Assembly (NCBI RefSeq): GCF_010614725.1
Contig: NZ_JAAEHL010000002.1
Span: 372,001 to 436,000 of the forward strand
Length of the DNA stretch: 64,000 nt
Direction of reading: 5' to 3'
DNA from: Flavobacterium ajazii
GTDB lineage: Bacteria; Bacteroidota; Bacteroidia; Flavobacteriales; Flavobacteriaceae
Each line of letters begins with the position of its first letter. The stretch's first letter is position 1. Positions 28,918 to 38,641 of this stretch are shown here, piece by piece. The translations under genes were made by a program, and so were the position numbers. The notes under the pieces are model-generated. The model saw only the letters and a program-made list of their open reading frames with translations, was not told the origin of the DNA and did no database searches.

Positions 28918-31900
28918 ATGAAACTAAAGTTCAATGGATTTTTAGTGCTTTTATTGGCACTAGTTGCGCAAATCACATTTGCACAAGAAAGAGCTGTTTC
29001 TGGAACAGTTTCTGACAATGCAGGAATGCCTTTACCGGGCGTTAGTGTATTAGTTAAAGGAACTAAAGCAGGAACACAAACTGACTTTGATGGAAAATTC
29101 TCTATTAAAGCATCACCAAGCCAGATATTGGTATTTAGCTACATTGGGATGAAAACTCAGGAAGTAGCTGCAAGTTCTACAAATATCAATGTAAGTCTAA
29201 AAGACGATTCAGTAGAACTTGAAGGCGTTGTAGTTACAGCATTAGGTATTAAAAAGGATGAAAAAAAACTTGGATATGCCGTATCTAAAGTAACTTCAGA
29301 CGAAATTGTTAAATCTGGAGAACAAAACGTACTTCAGGCATTAGCAGGAAAAGCCGCAGGTGTTCAAATTATTGGTTCAGGAGGTACCCCAGGAGCTTCC
29401 AGTAAAATCATTATTAGAGGAGCAAATACCATTACAGGAACCACAGATCCTTTAATTGTTGTAGATGGTGTCCCTATAGACAATAGCACAACTCAAACAA
29501 CAGCTGGAGACAATCCTTTTAATGCTAATTTATCAGGTATCAACAACTCGAATAGAGCATTAGACATCAATCCTAACGACATTGAAAGCGTTTCTATACT
29601 TAAAGGACCTGCAGCAGCAGCTTTATATGGTGCCAGAGCTGGTAATGGGGTAATAATCTACACAACTAAAAAAGGGAAAAACGGAAAAGGCTTAGGCATT
29701 GATTTTTCTAGTTCATTGGCAATTGACAAAGTAAGTCAATTACCTGCGAGACAGAACAAATATGTCCAAGGTACAACTGCAACTGCAACTACAATACCTA
29801 ATAATACACCACAAAGCTGGGGACCTAGTGCTGAATCTTTAGGAGTACCAACTTATGATAATGTTGGCAATTTCTTTCAAGACGGTATTACATATACTAA
29901 CAATATATCCTTTACAGGAGGAGATCAAAAAGCATCTTTCAGAGCTTCTTATGGTAATGTAACTCAAACAGGTATGATTCCTGAAACAGAGCTAAAAAGA
30001 AACACAATAAGATTTGCAGGAGATTTAAAATTAAGTGAGAAATGGAAAACTGGAGGAAGTATGCAATATACGCATACTACTAACACATTAGCACAAAATG
30101 GAAGTAACACTTCTGGAGTAATGTTAAGTTTAATGCGTTCTGTAAATAACTATGATTTAAGAAATTACAAAGACGAATTTGGCAATAACACAAATTATTA
30201 TGCCCCATATGACAATCCTTATTTCACAGTAAACGAAAACCCTGCTACTAGCGATGTTAATCGTGTTTTAGGAAATATTTTCTTAACTTATAACCATGCT
30301 GATTGGCTATCTTTAACTGCGAAAGCCGGTATAGATACCTATTCAGATGCTCGTAAACAAATTTTTGCAATATCATCAAATGGTGATAGTTTAGGAGGAA
30401 TTGGTGAAGTTGCTTACAATAGCATAACTAATAAAGACTACTATGGAGATTTAATTGCAACTGGTTTGTTACCGTTAAAATCAGACTGGTTAAAAATCAA
30501 CTATACAGCTGGTCTTAACTTACGTTCTACTCAATATCTGGATATTTTTTCAAGAGGTAAAGGATTATCCGTAAGATATGTATACAATTTAGCGAACGCA
30601 ACTGAATTATACGCTTCAAATTATGAAGAGAACTCTATATCAAGAGCTTTATTTGCACAAGTAGATTTTGACATTAAAGATCAAGTCTTTGTATCTGGTA
30701 CAGTAAGAAAAGAATGGTCTTCTACCTATGGAAGTAATGTAAAAAGTGCAATATTCCCTTCAGGAACAGCATCATGGATTCTTTCAAACACTTTTGACTG
30801 GGCTAACTACGTAAAAGTAAGCTATGGGTACGGAGAAGTCGGTATTGCACCAGCACCTTATCGCACTGTAAGTGTATTTGCGCAACCAAGTATTACTGAT
30901 GGATTTACAGATGGTTTAAGCTTCCCTTATGATGGCATAAATGGTATGGCATTAGCTGGTCGTTTAGGAAACCCAGATTTAAAACCAGAAAGAGTATTAG
31001 GTCACGATTTAGGACTTAGTGCTAAATTATTAGACAATCGTTTAGCTGTAGATTTAAATCTTTACTATAAAACATCTAAAGACTTATTAATTGATGTTCC
31101 ATTAGCACAATCTTCTGGATATTCTTCACAGTACAAAAATGCAGCAGAATTGACTAATAAAGGTATCGAACTTGAAATTGGTTACGATATTTTCCAAAAA
31201 AGCAACCCATTTCAGTGGAATATCAACTTAAATTGGGCTAAAAACGAAAATGAAGTTACTGACATATCTGGAGGTTTAAGCGAAATTTCTATAGAATCTG
31301 CTTTCTCATCAATTGGATATTATGCTGTAGTAGGACAGCCTCTAGGAAGCTTTTACGGAACAAAATGGTTGCGTGATGCAAATGGTCAAATTATTGTTGG
31401 ATCAAATGGTCTGGCTAAATTAGATCCAGAAACTGGAAATCTAGGAAACTCCGCTCCAAAATGGACCGGAGGCATCAGAAACACATTCACTTTCAAAAGA
31501 GTTACTTTATCAGCATTATTAGACATTAGACACGGAGGTGTAGTTTACAACGGAACGGGTGCAAGATTAAATACTATAGGAATTTCCGCTGCTTCTGCAG
31601 ACAGAGAACACACATATATAATTCCTGGTGTTAAAGAAGACGGTACTCCAAATGACATTGAAATATCAGCTAAAAGTTACTGGCAAAATTTCAAAGGAGA
31701 TAGTAGTTTAGCTGCCGCTGAAGAAGCAACAACTGATGTTAACTGGATAAGATTACGTGACGTAAGTCTTACTTATGATTTCAATGTAAAACAATTTCCT
31801 TTCCTAAGTGCTGCACAATTATCATTAACTGGAAGAAACTTATGGCTTGACACAAACTATAAAGGAGTAGATCCTGAAACTAGTTTGACAGGTGCAGGTT

Positions 31901-31977
31901 CGCGTATTAACGGCTTAGATTATTTTAATAATCCAGGTAGTAAATCATTTATAATGGGGCTACGTGTAAGCTTTTAA
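28918..31977 (+). CDS. SusC/RagA-type TonB-dependent outer membrane transporter
   Basis: 1019 residues. Signal peptide (FNGFLVLLLALVAQITFAQ), then a carboxypeptidase-regulatory-like domain (VSGTVSDNAGMPLPGVSVLV; about 24-105), the TonB-box-like LEGVVVTALG (about 101-110), and a plug domain (NVLQALAGKAAGVQI; SILKGPAAAALYGARAGNGV near 225-244). A large beta-barrel ends IMGLRVSF. With the lipoprotein SusD it forms a lidded importer for oligosaccharides or peptides. No glycoside hydrolase, peptidase or sigma/anti-sigma pair is next to it, so the ligand cannot be inferred from context. susD starts 17 bp after the stop. Confidence 0.96.
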   Translation: MKLKFNGFLVLLLALVAQITFAQERAVSGTVSDNAGMPLPGVSVLVKGTKAGTQTDFDGKFSIKASPSQILVFSYIGMKTQEVAASSTNINVSLKDDSVELEGVVVTALGIKKDEKKLGYAVSKVTSDEIVKSGEQNVLQALAGKAAGVQIIGSGGTPGASSKIIIRGANTITGTTDPLIVVDGVPIDNSTTQTTAGDNPFNANLSGINNSNRALDINPNDIESVSILKGPAAAALYGARAGNGVIIYTTKKGKNGKGLGIDFSSSLAIDKVSQLPARQNKYVQGTTATATTIPNNTPQSWGPSAESLGVPTYDNVGNFFQDGITYTNNISFTGGDQKASFRASYGNVTQTGMIPETELKRNTIRFAGDLKLSEKWKTGGSMQYTHTTNTLAQNGSNTSGVMLSLMRSVNNYDLRNYKDEFGNNTNYYAPYDNPYFTVNENPATSDVNRVLGNIFLTYNHADWLSLTAKAGIDTYSDARKQIFAISSNGDSLGGIGEVAYNSITNKDYYGDLIATGLLPLKSDWLKINYTAGLNLRSTQYLDIFSRGKGLSVRYVYNLANATELYASNYEENSISRALFAQVDFDIKDQVFVSGTVRKEWSSTYGSNVKSAIFPSGTASWILSNTFDWANYVKVSYGYGEVGIAPAPYRTVSVFAQPSITDGFTDGLSFPYDGINGMALAGRLGNPDLKPERVLGHDLGLSAKLLDNRLAVDLNLYYKTSKDLLIDVPLAQSSGYSSQYKNAAELTNKGIELEIGYDIFQKSNPFQWNINLNWAKNENEVTDISGGLSEISIESAFSSIGYYAVVGQPLGSFYGTKWLRDANGQIIVGSNGLAKLDPETGNLGNSAPKWTGGIRNTFTFKRVTLSALLDIRHGGVVYNGTGARLNTIGISAASADREHTYIIPGVKEDGTPNDIEISAKSYWQNFKGDSSLAAAEEATTDVNWIRLRDVSLTYDFNVKQFPFLSAAQLSLTGRNLWLDTNYKGVDPETSLTGAGSRINGLDYFNNPGSKSFIMGLRVSF

Positions 31978-31993
31978 TTTAAATTAAAAAAAG

Positions 31994-33412
31994 ATGAAAA
32001 AATATATAAAAAACATAATTCTAGGAGCGTTTAGTGCTAGTTTATTAGTTAGCTGTCAAGCAGAATTAGATGACTTTAATAATAATCCAAACGACCCAGC
32101 TACTACTAATCCATCATTATTGATAGCTGCAATGGAAGTTTCAACTTTCCAAAACCATTCAAGTGGATTAATGAGAAATTCTGGAATCTTCACCCAACAT
32201 TTACAAGGAACAAACATTGGACAATTAGGTGCAATAGGTCTTTATATTGTTAACGAAGGAGATGTAAATAATGAATGGAATACACTTTATCAGGTTACTT
32301 TGATGAATGGGCATATCTTAAATAGAGATTTTGCTGTGAATTACCCATATTACAATGGAATTGGACAAGTTTTAACCGCATTAAATTTAGGATACGCAAC
32401 AGATATGTGGGGAGATGTTCCTTATGACGAAGCATTTCTTGCTGCTGAAGGAAATAAAACTCCAAAATACAATACACAACAGGAAATTTATACTCGATTA
32501 CAAACCATACTTGATCAGGCTATTGTAAACTTATCAAAACCTAAAGCTAGCAACGAAGAAGTACCAGGAGATGATGATTATATTTTCAAAGGAAATATTT
32601 CAAAATGGATCAAAGTTGCTAATGTATTAAAAGCCAGATATGCATTAAGACTAACTGCTGTGGATGCAAATGCTGCTCAAAAAGCCCTTAATTACATAAC
32701 CGCTGCTGGAATGACTTCTAATGCTGATGACGCAAATACTTACTTCATTGACAAGCCAAACTCATGGAATCAATGGTATGCATTTAACGACAATCGTACA
32801 AATTACTTAAAAATGGGTAAGTATTTTGTTGATTATTTAGTTACTAATGATGATCCTAGATTACCATTCATGGTTGATATAGATGATGACGGTGGATACT
32901 CTGGAAATGCACCAGAAGACGATGATTCCGTTCACACATCTAACATAGGAGGCTACCTAAGTAGTTCTCTTGATGATACAGATGGACAAAGAGGGTTTGC
33001 CAGTAAAGATTGGCAAATTGGTATCGTAACTTATGCTGAAGCTAAGTTCATCGAAGCTGAAGCAAAAGCAAGGTTAGGCCAATCTGGAGTTCAAACTGCA
33101 TTAGAAGAAGCTGTTACCGCTTCTGTAACAAAAATTACAGGTGCAGCTCCATCAGCTACTTTCTTAGCAAACGCAACTGCTACATTTGACATTGCTAATA
33201 TTATACAGCAAAAATATCTTGCTTTATTCTTAACAATGGAGCCATATAATGATTACAGAAGAACAGGTTTTCCTGCTTTGATACCAAACCAAAATTCAGA
33301 TACTAAAGTTATTCCTGTAAGACTGCCTACTCCATCTGATGAGAGACAATACAACCCTAATGCAACTGTAGTTAGTAATGTAACAACTAAAGTTTGGTGG
33401 GACGCTAACTAA
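31994..33412 (+). CDS. SusD/RagB-like substrate-binding lipoprotein
   Basis: 472 residues. The lipoprotein signal ends LLVSC with Cys21. The N-terminal DDFNNNPNDP motif, the TPR-like helices (ATDMWGDVPYDEAF near 135-148; YDRLQ-type IYTRLQTILDQAIVNL) and the C-terminal EPYNDYRRTGFPAL are typical of the SusD-like_2 group (SusD/RagB nutrient-binding family). It caps the SusC transporter on the cell surface. It is in one operon with susC and is followed by a strong terminator. Confidence 0.94.
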   Translation: MKKYIKNIILGAFSASLLVSCQAELDDFNNNPNDPATTNPSLLIAAMEVSTFQNHSSGLMRNSGIFTQHLQGTNIGQLGAIGLYIVNEGDVNNEWNTLYQVTLMNGHILNRDFAVNYPYYNGIGQVLTALNLGYATDMWGDVPYDEAFLAAEGNKTPKYNTQQEIYTRLQTILDQAIVNLSKPKASNEEVPGDDDYIFKGNISKWIKVANVLKARYALRLTAVDANAAQKALNYITAAGMTSNADDANTYFIDKPNSWNQWYAFNDNRTNYLKMGKYFVDYLVTNDDPRLPFMVDIDDDGGYSGNAPEDDDSVHTSNIGGYLSSSLDDTDGQRGFASKDWQIGIVTYAEAKFIEAEAKARLGQSGVQTALEEAVTASVTKITGAAPSATFLANATATFDIANIIQQKYLALFLTMEPYNDYRRTGFPALIPNQNSDTKVIPVRLPTPSDERQYNPNATVVSNVTTKVWWDAN

Positions 33413-33437
33413 TATTAGCTAAAAAACAAAACAATAC

Positions 33438-33471
33438 AAAACCACTCTGTTCATTCAGAGTGGTTTTTTTT
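33438..33471 (+). terminator. Terminator of the susCD operon
   Basis: AACCACTCTG (33440-33449) pairs perfectly with CAGAGTGGTT (33456-33465) around TTCATT, followed by a T-run, 27 bp after the susD stop. Confidence 0.93.
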
Positions 33472-33488
33472 ATATAAAACATTATACC

Positions 33489-33496
33489 TACATTTG
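33489..33496 (+). promoter_or_regulatory. -7 box (TACATTTG) 4 nt before rlmB
   Basis: Perfect TAnnTTTG ending 4 nt before the rlmB ATG, which would give a leaderless message. The -33 region falls in the T-run of the preceding terminator and has no TTG. Confidence 0.35.
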
Positions 33497-33500
33497 TCTT

Positions 33501-34235
33501 ATGGAAAAAGAACATCAAATATTTGGAATCAGAGCCATAATAGAAGCAATTCAGGCAGGAAAAGAAGTAGACAAAGTATTCATCCAAAAAGAAGTTTCGG
33601 GTGAATTAATGAAGGATTTAATGAAGGTGATGAAACGTGCGAATGTGAATTTCTCCTACGTTCCTATTGAAAAGCTTAACCGTCTGACATCAAATAATCA
33701 TCAGGGAGCTGTTGCGACCATATCCCCTATTGGATTTATTGAATTGGAACATCTTGTTGAATCTACTATTGAATCTGGTTCAAAGCCTTTATTTTTAATC
33801 TTAGACCAGATTTCTGATGCACGAAATTTTGGTGCTATCATCAGAACAGCCGAATGTACCGGAGTAAACGGAATTATCATTCAGAAAGCAGGTTCTGCAC
33901 CTGTAAATGGTGATACCGTAAAAACTTCAGCCGGAGCAGTTTTTAATATCCCTATTTGCAAAGTAGAACATATCAAAGACGCTATATTTTATCTGCAGGG
34001 TTCCGGAATTAAAACTGTTGCTGCAACTGAAAAAACAGATCAAAACATTTATGATATTACACTAAACGAACCTGTTGCAATTATTATGGGATCTGAAGAT
34101 AGGGGAATTAACCCTTCTGTTCTTAAAATTGTTGATGAAAAAGCAAAATTACCTATGTTTGGTTCTATTGGATCTTTAAATGTTTCTGTAGCCTGTGGCG
34201 CATTCTTATATGAAACAGTCCGTCAAAGAAGTTAA
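33501..34235 (+). CDS. rlmB: 23S rRNA (guanosine-2'-O)-methyltransferase RlmB, SPOUT family
   Basis: 244 residues. The N-terminal substrate-binding domain (MEKEHQIFGIRAIIEAIQAG) is followed by the SPOUT/TrmH catalytic domain with motif 1 LDQISDARNFGAIIRTAECT (about 99-118), motif 2 IIMGSEDRGINPSVL, and motif 3 LPMFGSIGSLNVSVACGAFL. It methylates the 2'-OH of a conserved guanosine of 23S rRNA; RlmB is the closest named match, though related TrmH paralogues exist. Stand-alone between the susCD terminator and a DUF2490 gene. Confidence 0.9.
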   Translation: MEKEHQIFGIRAIIEAIQAGKEVDKVFIQKEVSGELMKDLMKVMKRANVNFSYVPIEKLNRLTSNNHQGAVATISPIGFIELEHLVESTIESGSKPLFLILDQISDARNFGAIIRTAECTGVNGIIIQKAGSAPVNGDTVKTSAGAVFNIPICKVEHIKDAIFYLQGSGIKTVAATEKTDQNIYDITLNEPVAIIMGSEDRGINPSVLKIVDEKAKLPMFGSIGSLNVSVACGAFLYETVRQRS

Positions 34236-34282
34236 ATACGATTATAGAGTTAAGATGCCAAAATAAAATTTAAACTATTCTG

Positions 34283-35083
34283 ATGCATTTTCAAACTGCT
34301 CCATTTAGATTAATAAAAAAACTCAGTTTACTTACTGCATTATTTATTATGAATTTTAGTTTCGCGCAAACCGAAACTTATGGACAATTTTGGAACGAAT
34401 TACAATTTAACAGAACTCTAAATCATAAATGGTCTACTGAATTAAACATCAGCAGCAGCTATAGTAGCACAGAATCATCTTCAAACATTTTTCAGAATAA
34501 CATTCAAAGATCATTCAGAGGGTGGGGACATTATTATTTAACACCGCGCTGGAAACTTTCTTCATTTGTGGCGTATTATAACAATAAGGATGTTCCTGAA
34601 ATTGGACAATACAAATCTCCTGAATGGAGGTTTGCCCTGCAGGGAATATATTATTTTCATAAAACCGGATATACTCTTAGCACCAGAATGAGAATCGAAC
34701 TCAGACACATGAGAAACGAAGATTATGACTATGAAAATGTGTTACGCTATCGACAGCAAATTAAGTATATTAAACCTATCAACAGTAAAGTTCTCAGAGA
34801 GGGTGTTGTTTATGCTGTTGCATCTGATGAATTGTTTTTTAAATCCGATACAAAAGTAACAGGAGTAAGCTTTTTTGACCGGAACAGGCTAAATTTGGGC
34901 GGAGGATATTTATTTAAAAACGACATACAATTAGAGTTAACCTATGCAAACGAATATCTTCCTCGTGATAACAGAAACCAAATTATAAATGCTGCATCCT
35001 TAACACTAATTTTCAATAATCTTTTAAAAAATATTAATAAAAAACTGCATCACAAAAATGAGATCATAACCCATGACGAGTGA
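34283..35083 (+). CDS. DUF2490 outer-membrane-type protein
   Basis: 266 residues. A signal peptide (LIKKLSLLTALFIMNFSFAQ) is followed by alternating aromatic beta-strands (QFWNELQFNRTLNHKWSTEL; GWGHYYLTPRWKLSSFVAYY; IELRHMRNEDYDYENVLRYR; LNLGGGYLFKNDIQLELTYA), the pattern of DUF2490 and related barrels. The function is unknown. It follows rlmB by 47 bp on the same strand and meets the next gene head-on with only 2 bp between stop codons and no hairpin there. Confidence 0.8.
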   Translation: MHFQTAPFRLIKKLSLLTALFIMNFSFAQTETYGQFWNELQFNRTLNHKWSTELNISSSYSSTESSSNIFQNNIQRSFRGWGHYYLTPRWKLSSFVAYYNNKDVPEIGQYKSPEWRFALQGIYYFHKTGYTLSTRMRIELRHMRNEDYDYENVLRYRQQIKYIKPINSKVLREGVVYAVASDELFFKSDTKVTGVSFFDRNRLNLGGGYLFKNDIQLELTYANEYLPRDNRNQIINAASLTLIFNNLLKNINKKLHHKNEIITHDE

Positions 35084-35085
35084 TT

Positions 35086-35601
35086 CTATTTATCTTCTTC
35101 TTTAAAAACACAAGCCAATTGTCTCATTATAGCCTGTTTATGCAACTTAAAGTTATAACTTCGAACAAACTCAGTTCCCTGCATGTTAATTTCTGCCGTT
35201 ATAGCTTCAAAATTCAAAAAAGCCTTAATATCATTACTATCGATTAAATACAAAACCTGCATTATCGAATCATTATTTTTATATTGAGTGTCGTAATGAG
35301 TCAATTTATATTTCTTTGTATCAGCGAGTTCAATTATCAAATCATCTTTAATTTTTTTGCCTTCTTTTTTAGAAGGAAATGGCGTAGGCTGCAAAGCAAT
35401 AAAATAATTTTCTTTGTCTGTTACTATATTTATTTTCAATGATTTTGATTTTGTCGTATAAAAAACAGCCGGTTCAAAATAAAACTCCATAGTACCATCA
35501 GCTAATACTCTGTTTTTTATATCACACTGAGCAAAATTTTTTGAACTGATTATCACAGATAGAAAAACGGTTATTAAGTATATCTTTTTCATACGAAACA
35601 T
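35086..35601 (-). CDS. Secreted protein of unknown function
   Basis: 171 residues with an N-terminal signal (MKKIYLITVFLSVIISSKNF, starting at Met1 or Met4). The mature part is mostly beta-strand and charged, with no motif I recognise; a Cys pair (about C25 and C165) could form a disulfide. It is expected in the periplasm or at the surface. A TATTTTTG -7 box lies 19 nt before the first ATG. The rhomboid gene is 62 bp upstream on the same strand. Confidence 0.65.
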   Translation of the reverse strand: MFRMKKIYLITVFLSVIISSKNFAQCDIKNRVLADGTMEFYFEPAVFYTTKSKSLKINIVTDKENYFIALQPTPFPSKKEGKKIKDDLIIELADTKKYKLTHYDTQYKNNDSIMQVLYLIDSNDIKAFLNFEAITAEINMQGTEFVRSYNFKLHKQAIMRQLACVFKEEDK

Positions 35602-35620
35602 ATAAAATTATCCCCACAAA

Positions 35621-35628
35621 CAAAAATA
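35621..35628 (-). promoter_or_regulatory. -7 box (TATTTTTG) before the 35086-35601 gene
   Basis: Perfect TAnnTTTG, 19 nt before ATG 35601; a weak TTTG lies upstream at non-canonical spacing. Confidence 0.35.
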
Positions 35629-35663
35629 ACCAATTTCAATCAAACTAACATTTTCCAAATCAT

Positions 35664-36422
35664 TTAATCTTCTGATTCTGATTTCGTTATGATATAATTT
35701 ACCGAAACATTAGAATTGAAATAAGTAGAAATTTCTTCTGGCTCTACGTCCCGAATTTCGGTATTAACAAAATTACCATTTTCATCAAAATGTTTCATAA
35801 AAGGATCCTGAGCAGGATCAAAATCTGGACTTTGCCAGTCATAAACAATTGGCTTTGCATACTCTGGAGATTTATAAAACAAAGACATCCCAAACCCGGT
35901 TATAAAACCTCCTAAATGCCCTTCCCAGGAGATATTTTGATCTACATCCGGAAAAACATACCAGATCATTCCACCGTACAATAAAATTACAGCAAAAGAC
36001 AATGCCACTAAACGATAATATCGGGTCTGAATTCCTTTAAAAAATATAAAACTTACCAAAACATAAATTAAACCACTAGCCCCAATATGATAATTCTCCC
36101 TGCCAATTAACCATGTAATTAAACCCGAAAATAAAATTCCATAGCAAATAACTCCTAAAGATTGTTTTGGATAAAAAAACTGCAATGCCGGCAATAGTAC
36201 AATAAGTGGAATTGAGTTATTATAAAGATGATTTAAATTCTCATGAATGAAAGGACTAAACAAAACCCCCTTTAGACCTGAGAAATCACGAGGATAAATC
36301 CCGTTTTGATAGAAATCGAAATCAAACCGAATCTGGATCCAATAGATAATCCACAAAAAAAGGACAAACAAAAGAGGAAGTCCAACTACAGTGTTTGAAA
36401 ACTTGAAGTGATTATCATTCAT
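35664..36422 (-). CDS. Rhomboid family intramembrane serine protease
   Basis: 252 residues with six or more membrane helices. Catalytic Ser116 is in HIGASGLIY (113-120 region), and the catalytic His169 is in WEGHLGGFITGFG. The loop HENLNHLYNNSIPLIVL carries the conserved HxxxN-type oxyanion residues. It cleaves membrane-bound substrates within the bilayer; the substrate is unknown. A cytoplasmic tail of about 60 residues follows the last helix. Confidence 0.93.
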   Translation of the reverse strand: MNDNHFKFSNTVVGLPLLFVLFLWIIYWIQIRFDFDFYQNGIYPRDFSGLKGVLFSPFIHENLNHLYNNSIPLIVLLPALQFFYPKQSLGVICYGILFSGLITWLIGRENYHIGASGLIYVLVSFIFFKGIQTRYYRLVALSFAVILLYGGMIWYVFPDVDQNISWEGHLGGFITGFGMSLFYKSPEYAKPIVYDWQSPDFDPAQDPFMKHFDENGNFVNTEIRDVEPEEISTYFNSNVSVNYIITKSESED

Positions 36423-36577
36423 ATTCTAAAAGAATTTATTGAACAGAAAATATCAAAAAACCTTCCAAAATAAATTTTCTGATAATTTGTCAGCAAAATA
36501 CGGGAAATAGCTTAATGACAAAATAAATAGCTCCTGAAAAAATTTAAATTAGAAATTGAAAATAGTAATTTTACAAA

Positions 36578-37855
36578 ATGGAAGCACCTTTAGCCGAACG
36601 CATTCGCCCACAGAAATTAGAAGACTACATTAGTCAAAGCCATTTGGTTGGACCAAACGGATCATTAACGCAGCAAATTTCGAAAGGAATTATTCCGTCA
36701 TTGATTTTCTGGGGACCACCCGGAACCGGAAAAACGACTTTGGCACAAATTATAGCACAGGAATCCAAAAGACCTTTTTATGTACTAAGCGCAATAAATT
36801 CTGGGGTAAAAGACATACGCGATGTAATTGAAAAAGCAAAACAAAGCGGAGGCCTTTTTACAGCTAAGAACCCAATTTTGTTTATCGATGAGATTCACAG
36901 ATTCAGTAAATCACAGCAGGATTCACTTTTAGCAGCAGTTGAAAAAGGCTGGATTACTCTTATTGGAGCAACAACCGAAAACCCAAGTTTTGAGGTTATA
37001 CCCGCACTATTATCCCGTTGTCAGGTTTATATCTTAAACGCTTTTACGAAAGACGATTTAGAAGCTTTATTACACAGAGCAATGAAATCAGATACCTTTT
37101 TAGCTTCTAAAAAAATCGTTCTGAAAGAAACCGAAGCATTGTTACGCCTCTCCGGCGGCGATGGCCGAAAACTGCTCAATATTTTTGAATTGGTTATAAA
37201 TGCTTCTGCTAGTGACGAAATTATTATTACAAACGACAGGGTTCTTGAACTCGTCCAACAAAATACCGTTTTATATGACAAAACCGGAGAACAGCATTAT
37301 GACATTGTTTCTGCTTTTATAAAATCAATAAGAGGTAGTGATCCTAACGGGGCTGTATATTGGCTAGCCAGAATGATAGAAGGCGGTGAAGATGTAAAAT
37401 TTATCGCCCGAAGAATGTTAATTTTATCCAGCGAAGACATCGGAAATGCAAATCCTACGGCTTTCATTATGGCAAACAACACTTTTCAGGCTGTTTCTAC
37501 AATTGGTTATCCTGAAAGCCGGATTATTTTAAGCCAGTGTGCCATTTATCTGGCCACCTCACCTAAAAGCAATGCATCATACATGGCTATAGGCAATGCA
37601 CAGCAATTGGTAAAGCAAACGGGGGATTTACCAGTTCCAATTCATTTACGTAATGCACCAACAAAACTAATGAAAGAATTAGGATATGGCGAAGACTATA
37701 AATATTCTCACGATTATGCCAATAATTTTGCCGAACAGGAATTTTTACCAGATGCTATAAAAGAAACAGTTCTTTATAATCCTGGAAACAATTCGAGAGA
37801 GAATAGCAACCGTGAATTTTTAAAGAACCGTTGGAAAGATAAATATGGCTATTAA
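36578..37855 (+). CDS. rarA: Replication-associated recombination protein RarA (MgsA)
   Basis: 425 residues. An AAA+ ATPase with Walker A GPPGTGKT (46-53), Walker B LFIDEIHR (101-108) and sensor [21 protein letters not shown] clamp-loader-like C-terminal domain follows ([20 protein letters not shown]). It acts at stalled replication forks. Single gene, converging on the operon that ends at 37869 with only 13 bp between stops. Confidence 0.96.
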   Translation: MEAPLAERIRPQKLEDYISQSHLVGPNGSLTQQISKGIIPSLIFWGPPGTGKTTLAQIIAQESKRPFYVLSAINSGVKDIRDVIEKAKQSGGLFTAKNPILFIDEIHRFSKSQQDSLLAAVEKGWITLIGATTENPSFEVIPALLSRCQVYILNAFTKDDLEALLHRAMKSDTFLASKKIVLKETEALLRLSGGDGRKLLNIFELVINASASDEIIITNDRVLELVQQNTVLYDKTGEQHYDIVSAFIKSIRGSDPNGAVYWLARMIEGGEDVKFIARRMLILSSEDIGNANPTAFIMANNTFQAVSTIGYPESRIILSQCAIYLATSPKSNASYMAIGNAQQLVKQTGDLPVPIHLRNAPTKLMKELGYGEDYKYSHDYANNFAEQEFLPDAIKETVLYNPGNNSRENSNREFLKNRWKDKYGY

Positions 37856-37868
37856 CCAAATTTATAGT

Positions 37869-38639
37869 TTAGAATTTAACTGAAACTTTTTCAGAAACTA
37901 ATTTGTCATCTTTATAATATTCAAAAAACCATTGATTATCTTTTGCATTCAAAGTTCCCTGAACCCCGTCTTTTATAGCAATGAAAGAATCAGGACGAGA
38001 AGTTTTCATCAATTTCATAACCACTTTTGGTGTTTTGTCAATTAACTGATAACCTGTTTCTGTTGGCTGAGCATACAATAGATTAGGATCAGAAAGATTT
38101 ACTGCAGTTGTTGAAACAGCAGAAGTTGTAGAAGCTACAGAAGTAGTAGCCGGAACTGATGAAACGGCCGCAACAGTAACCGCTGGTGTTATTGCAGAAG
38201 ATACTACACCGGTTTTTCCATTATATTTATAATGCAGATTATTTACTGAAACGAAAGCCAAATCGAGACATTCGCGGTATGCAGTTTCAAAATCTTTTTC
38301 TTTACTTCTCCCTATTTCCGAAGTATACATTACTTTACCGTAACAATCTTTAAATTCTATAAAAAGTTTTGTAACCAAAAAAGCATTATCCCTTTTTACA
38401 TCTGCATATAATAAATCACAACGGTTAATTAATTCTGCCGGAAGCTGATCATTTTCATAATAAGCTTCAAATCCTGCCTTAATTAGATTTGCTTTTGTCT
38501 GGGTTGAAAGCCTGTATGGATTTACCCCTTTTGCAAAATCAAATTTTATAGGTACAATAACTGCTTTAAAGTCGTTTACAGATTGCGAAAAACCTAAAAA
38601 GGAAGTAAAAAGAAAAAGCAATAAAAATTTAATTCTCAT
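37869..38639 (-). CDS. Exported protein of unknown function with a Ser/Thr/Val/Ala-rich linker
   Basis: 256 residues. Signal peptide (LLLFLFTSFLGFSQ), a mixed alpha/beta domain to about residue 135 (PIKFDFAKGVNPYRLSTQTK; NRCDLLYADVKRDNAFLVTK; YRECLDLAFVSVNNLHYKYN), a low-complexity linker of about 45 residues (VSSAITPAVTVAAVSSVPAT onwards), and a short C-terminal domain of about 60 residues (GYQLIDKTPKVVMKLMKTSR). No known family is recognised. Last gene of a tightly packed minus-strand operon (GNAT, radC, HAD, this; gaps 2-4 bp), although its exported location differs from the other three. Confidence 0.7.
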   Translation of the reverse strand: MRIKFLLLFLFTSFLGFSQSVNDFKAVIVPIKFDFAKGVNPYRLSTQTKANLIKAGFEAYYENDQLPAELINRCDLLYADVKRDNAFLVTKLFIEFKDCYGKVMYTSEIGRSKEKDFETAYRECLDLAFVSVNNLHYKYNGKTGVVSSAITPAVTVAAVSSVPATTSVASTTSAVSTTAVNLSDPNLLYAQPTETGYQLIDKTPKVVMKLMKTSRPDSFIAIKDGVQGTLNAKDNQWFFEYYKDDKLVSEKVSVKF

Positions 38640-38641
38640 AA

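Noticed and set aside
28918..33412. A full polysaccharide utilisation locus
   Set aside because: SusC and SusD are present, but no carbohydrate-active enzyme or regulator flanks them within the window.
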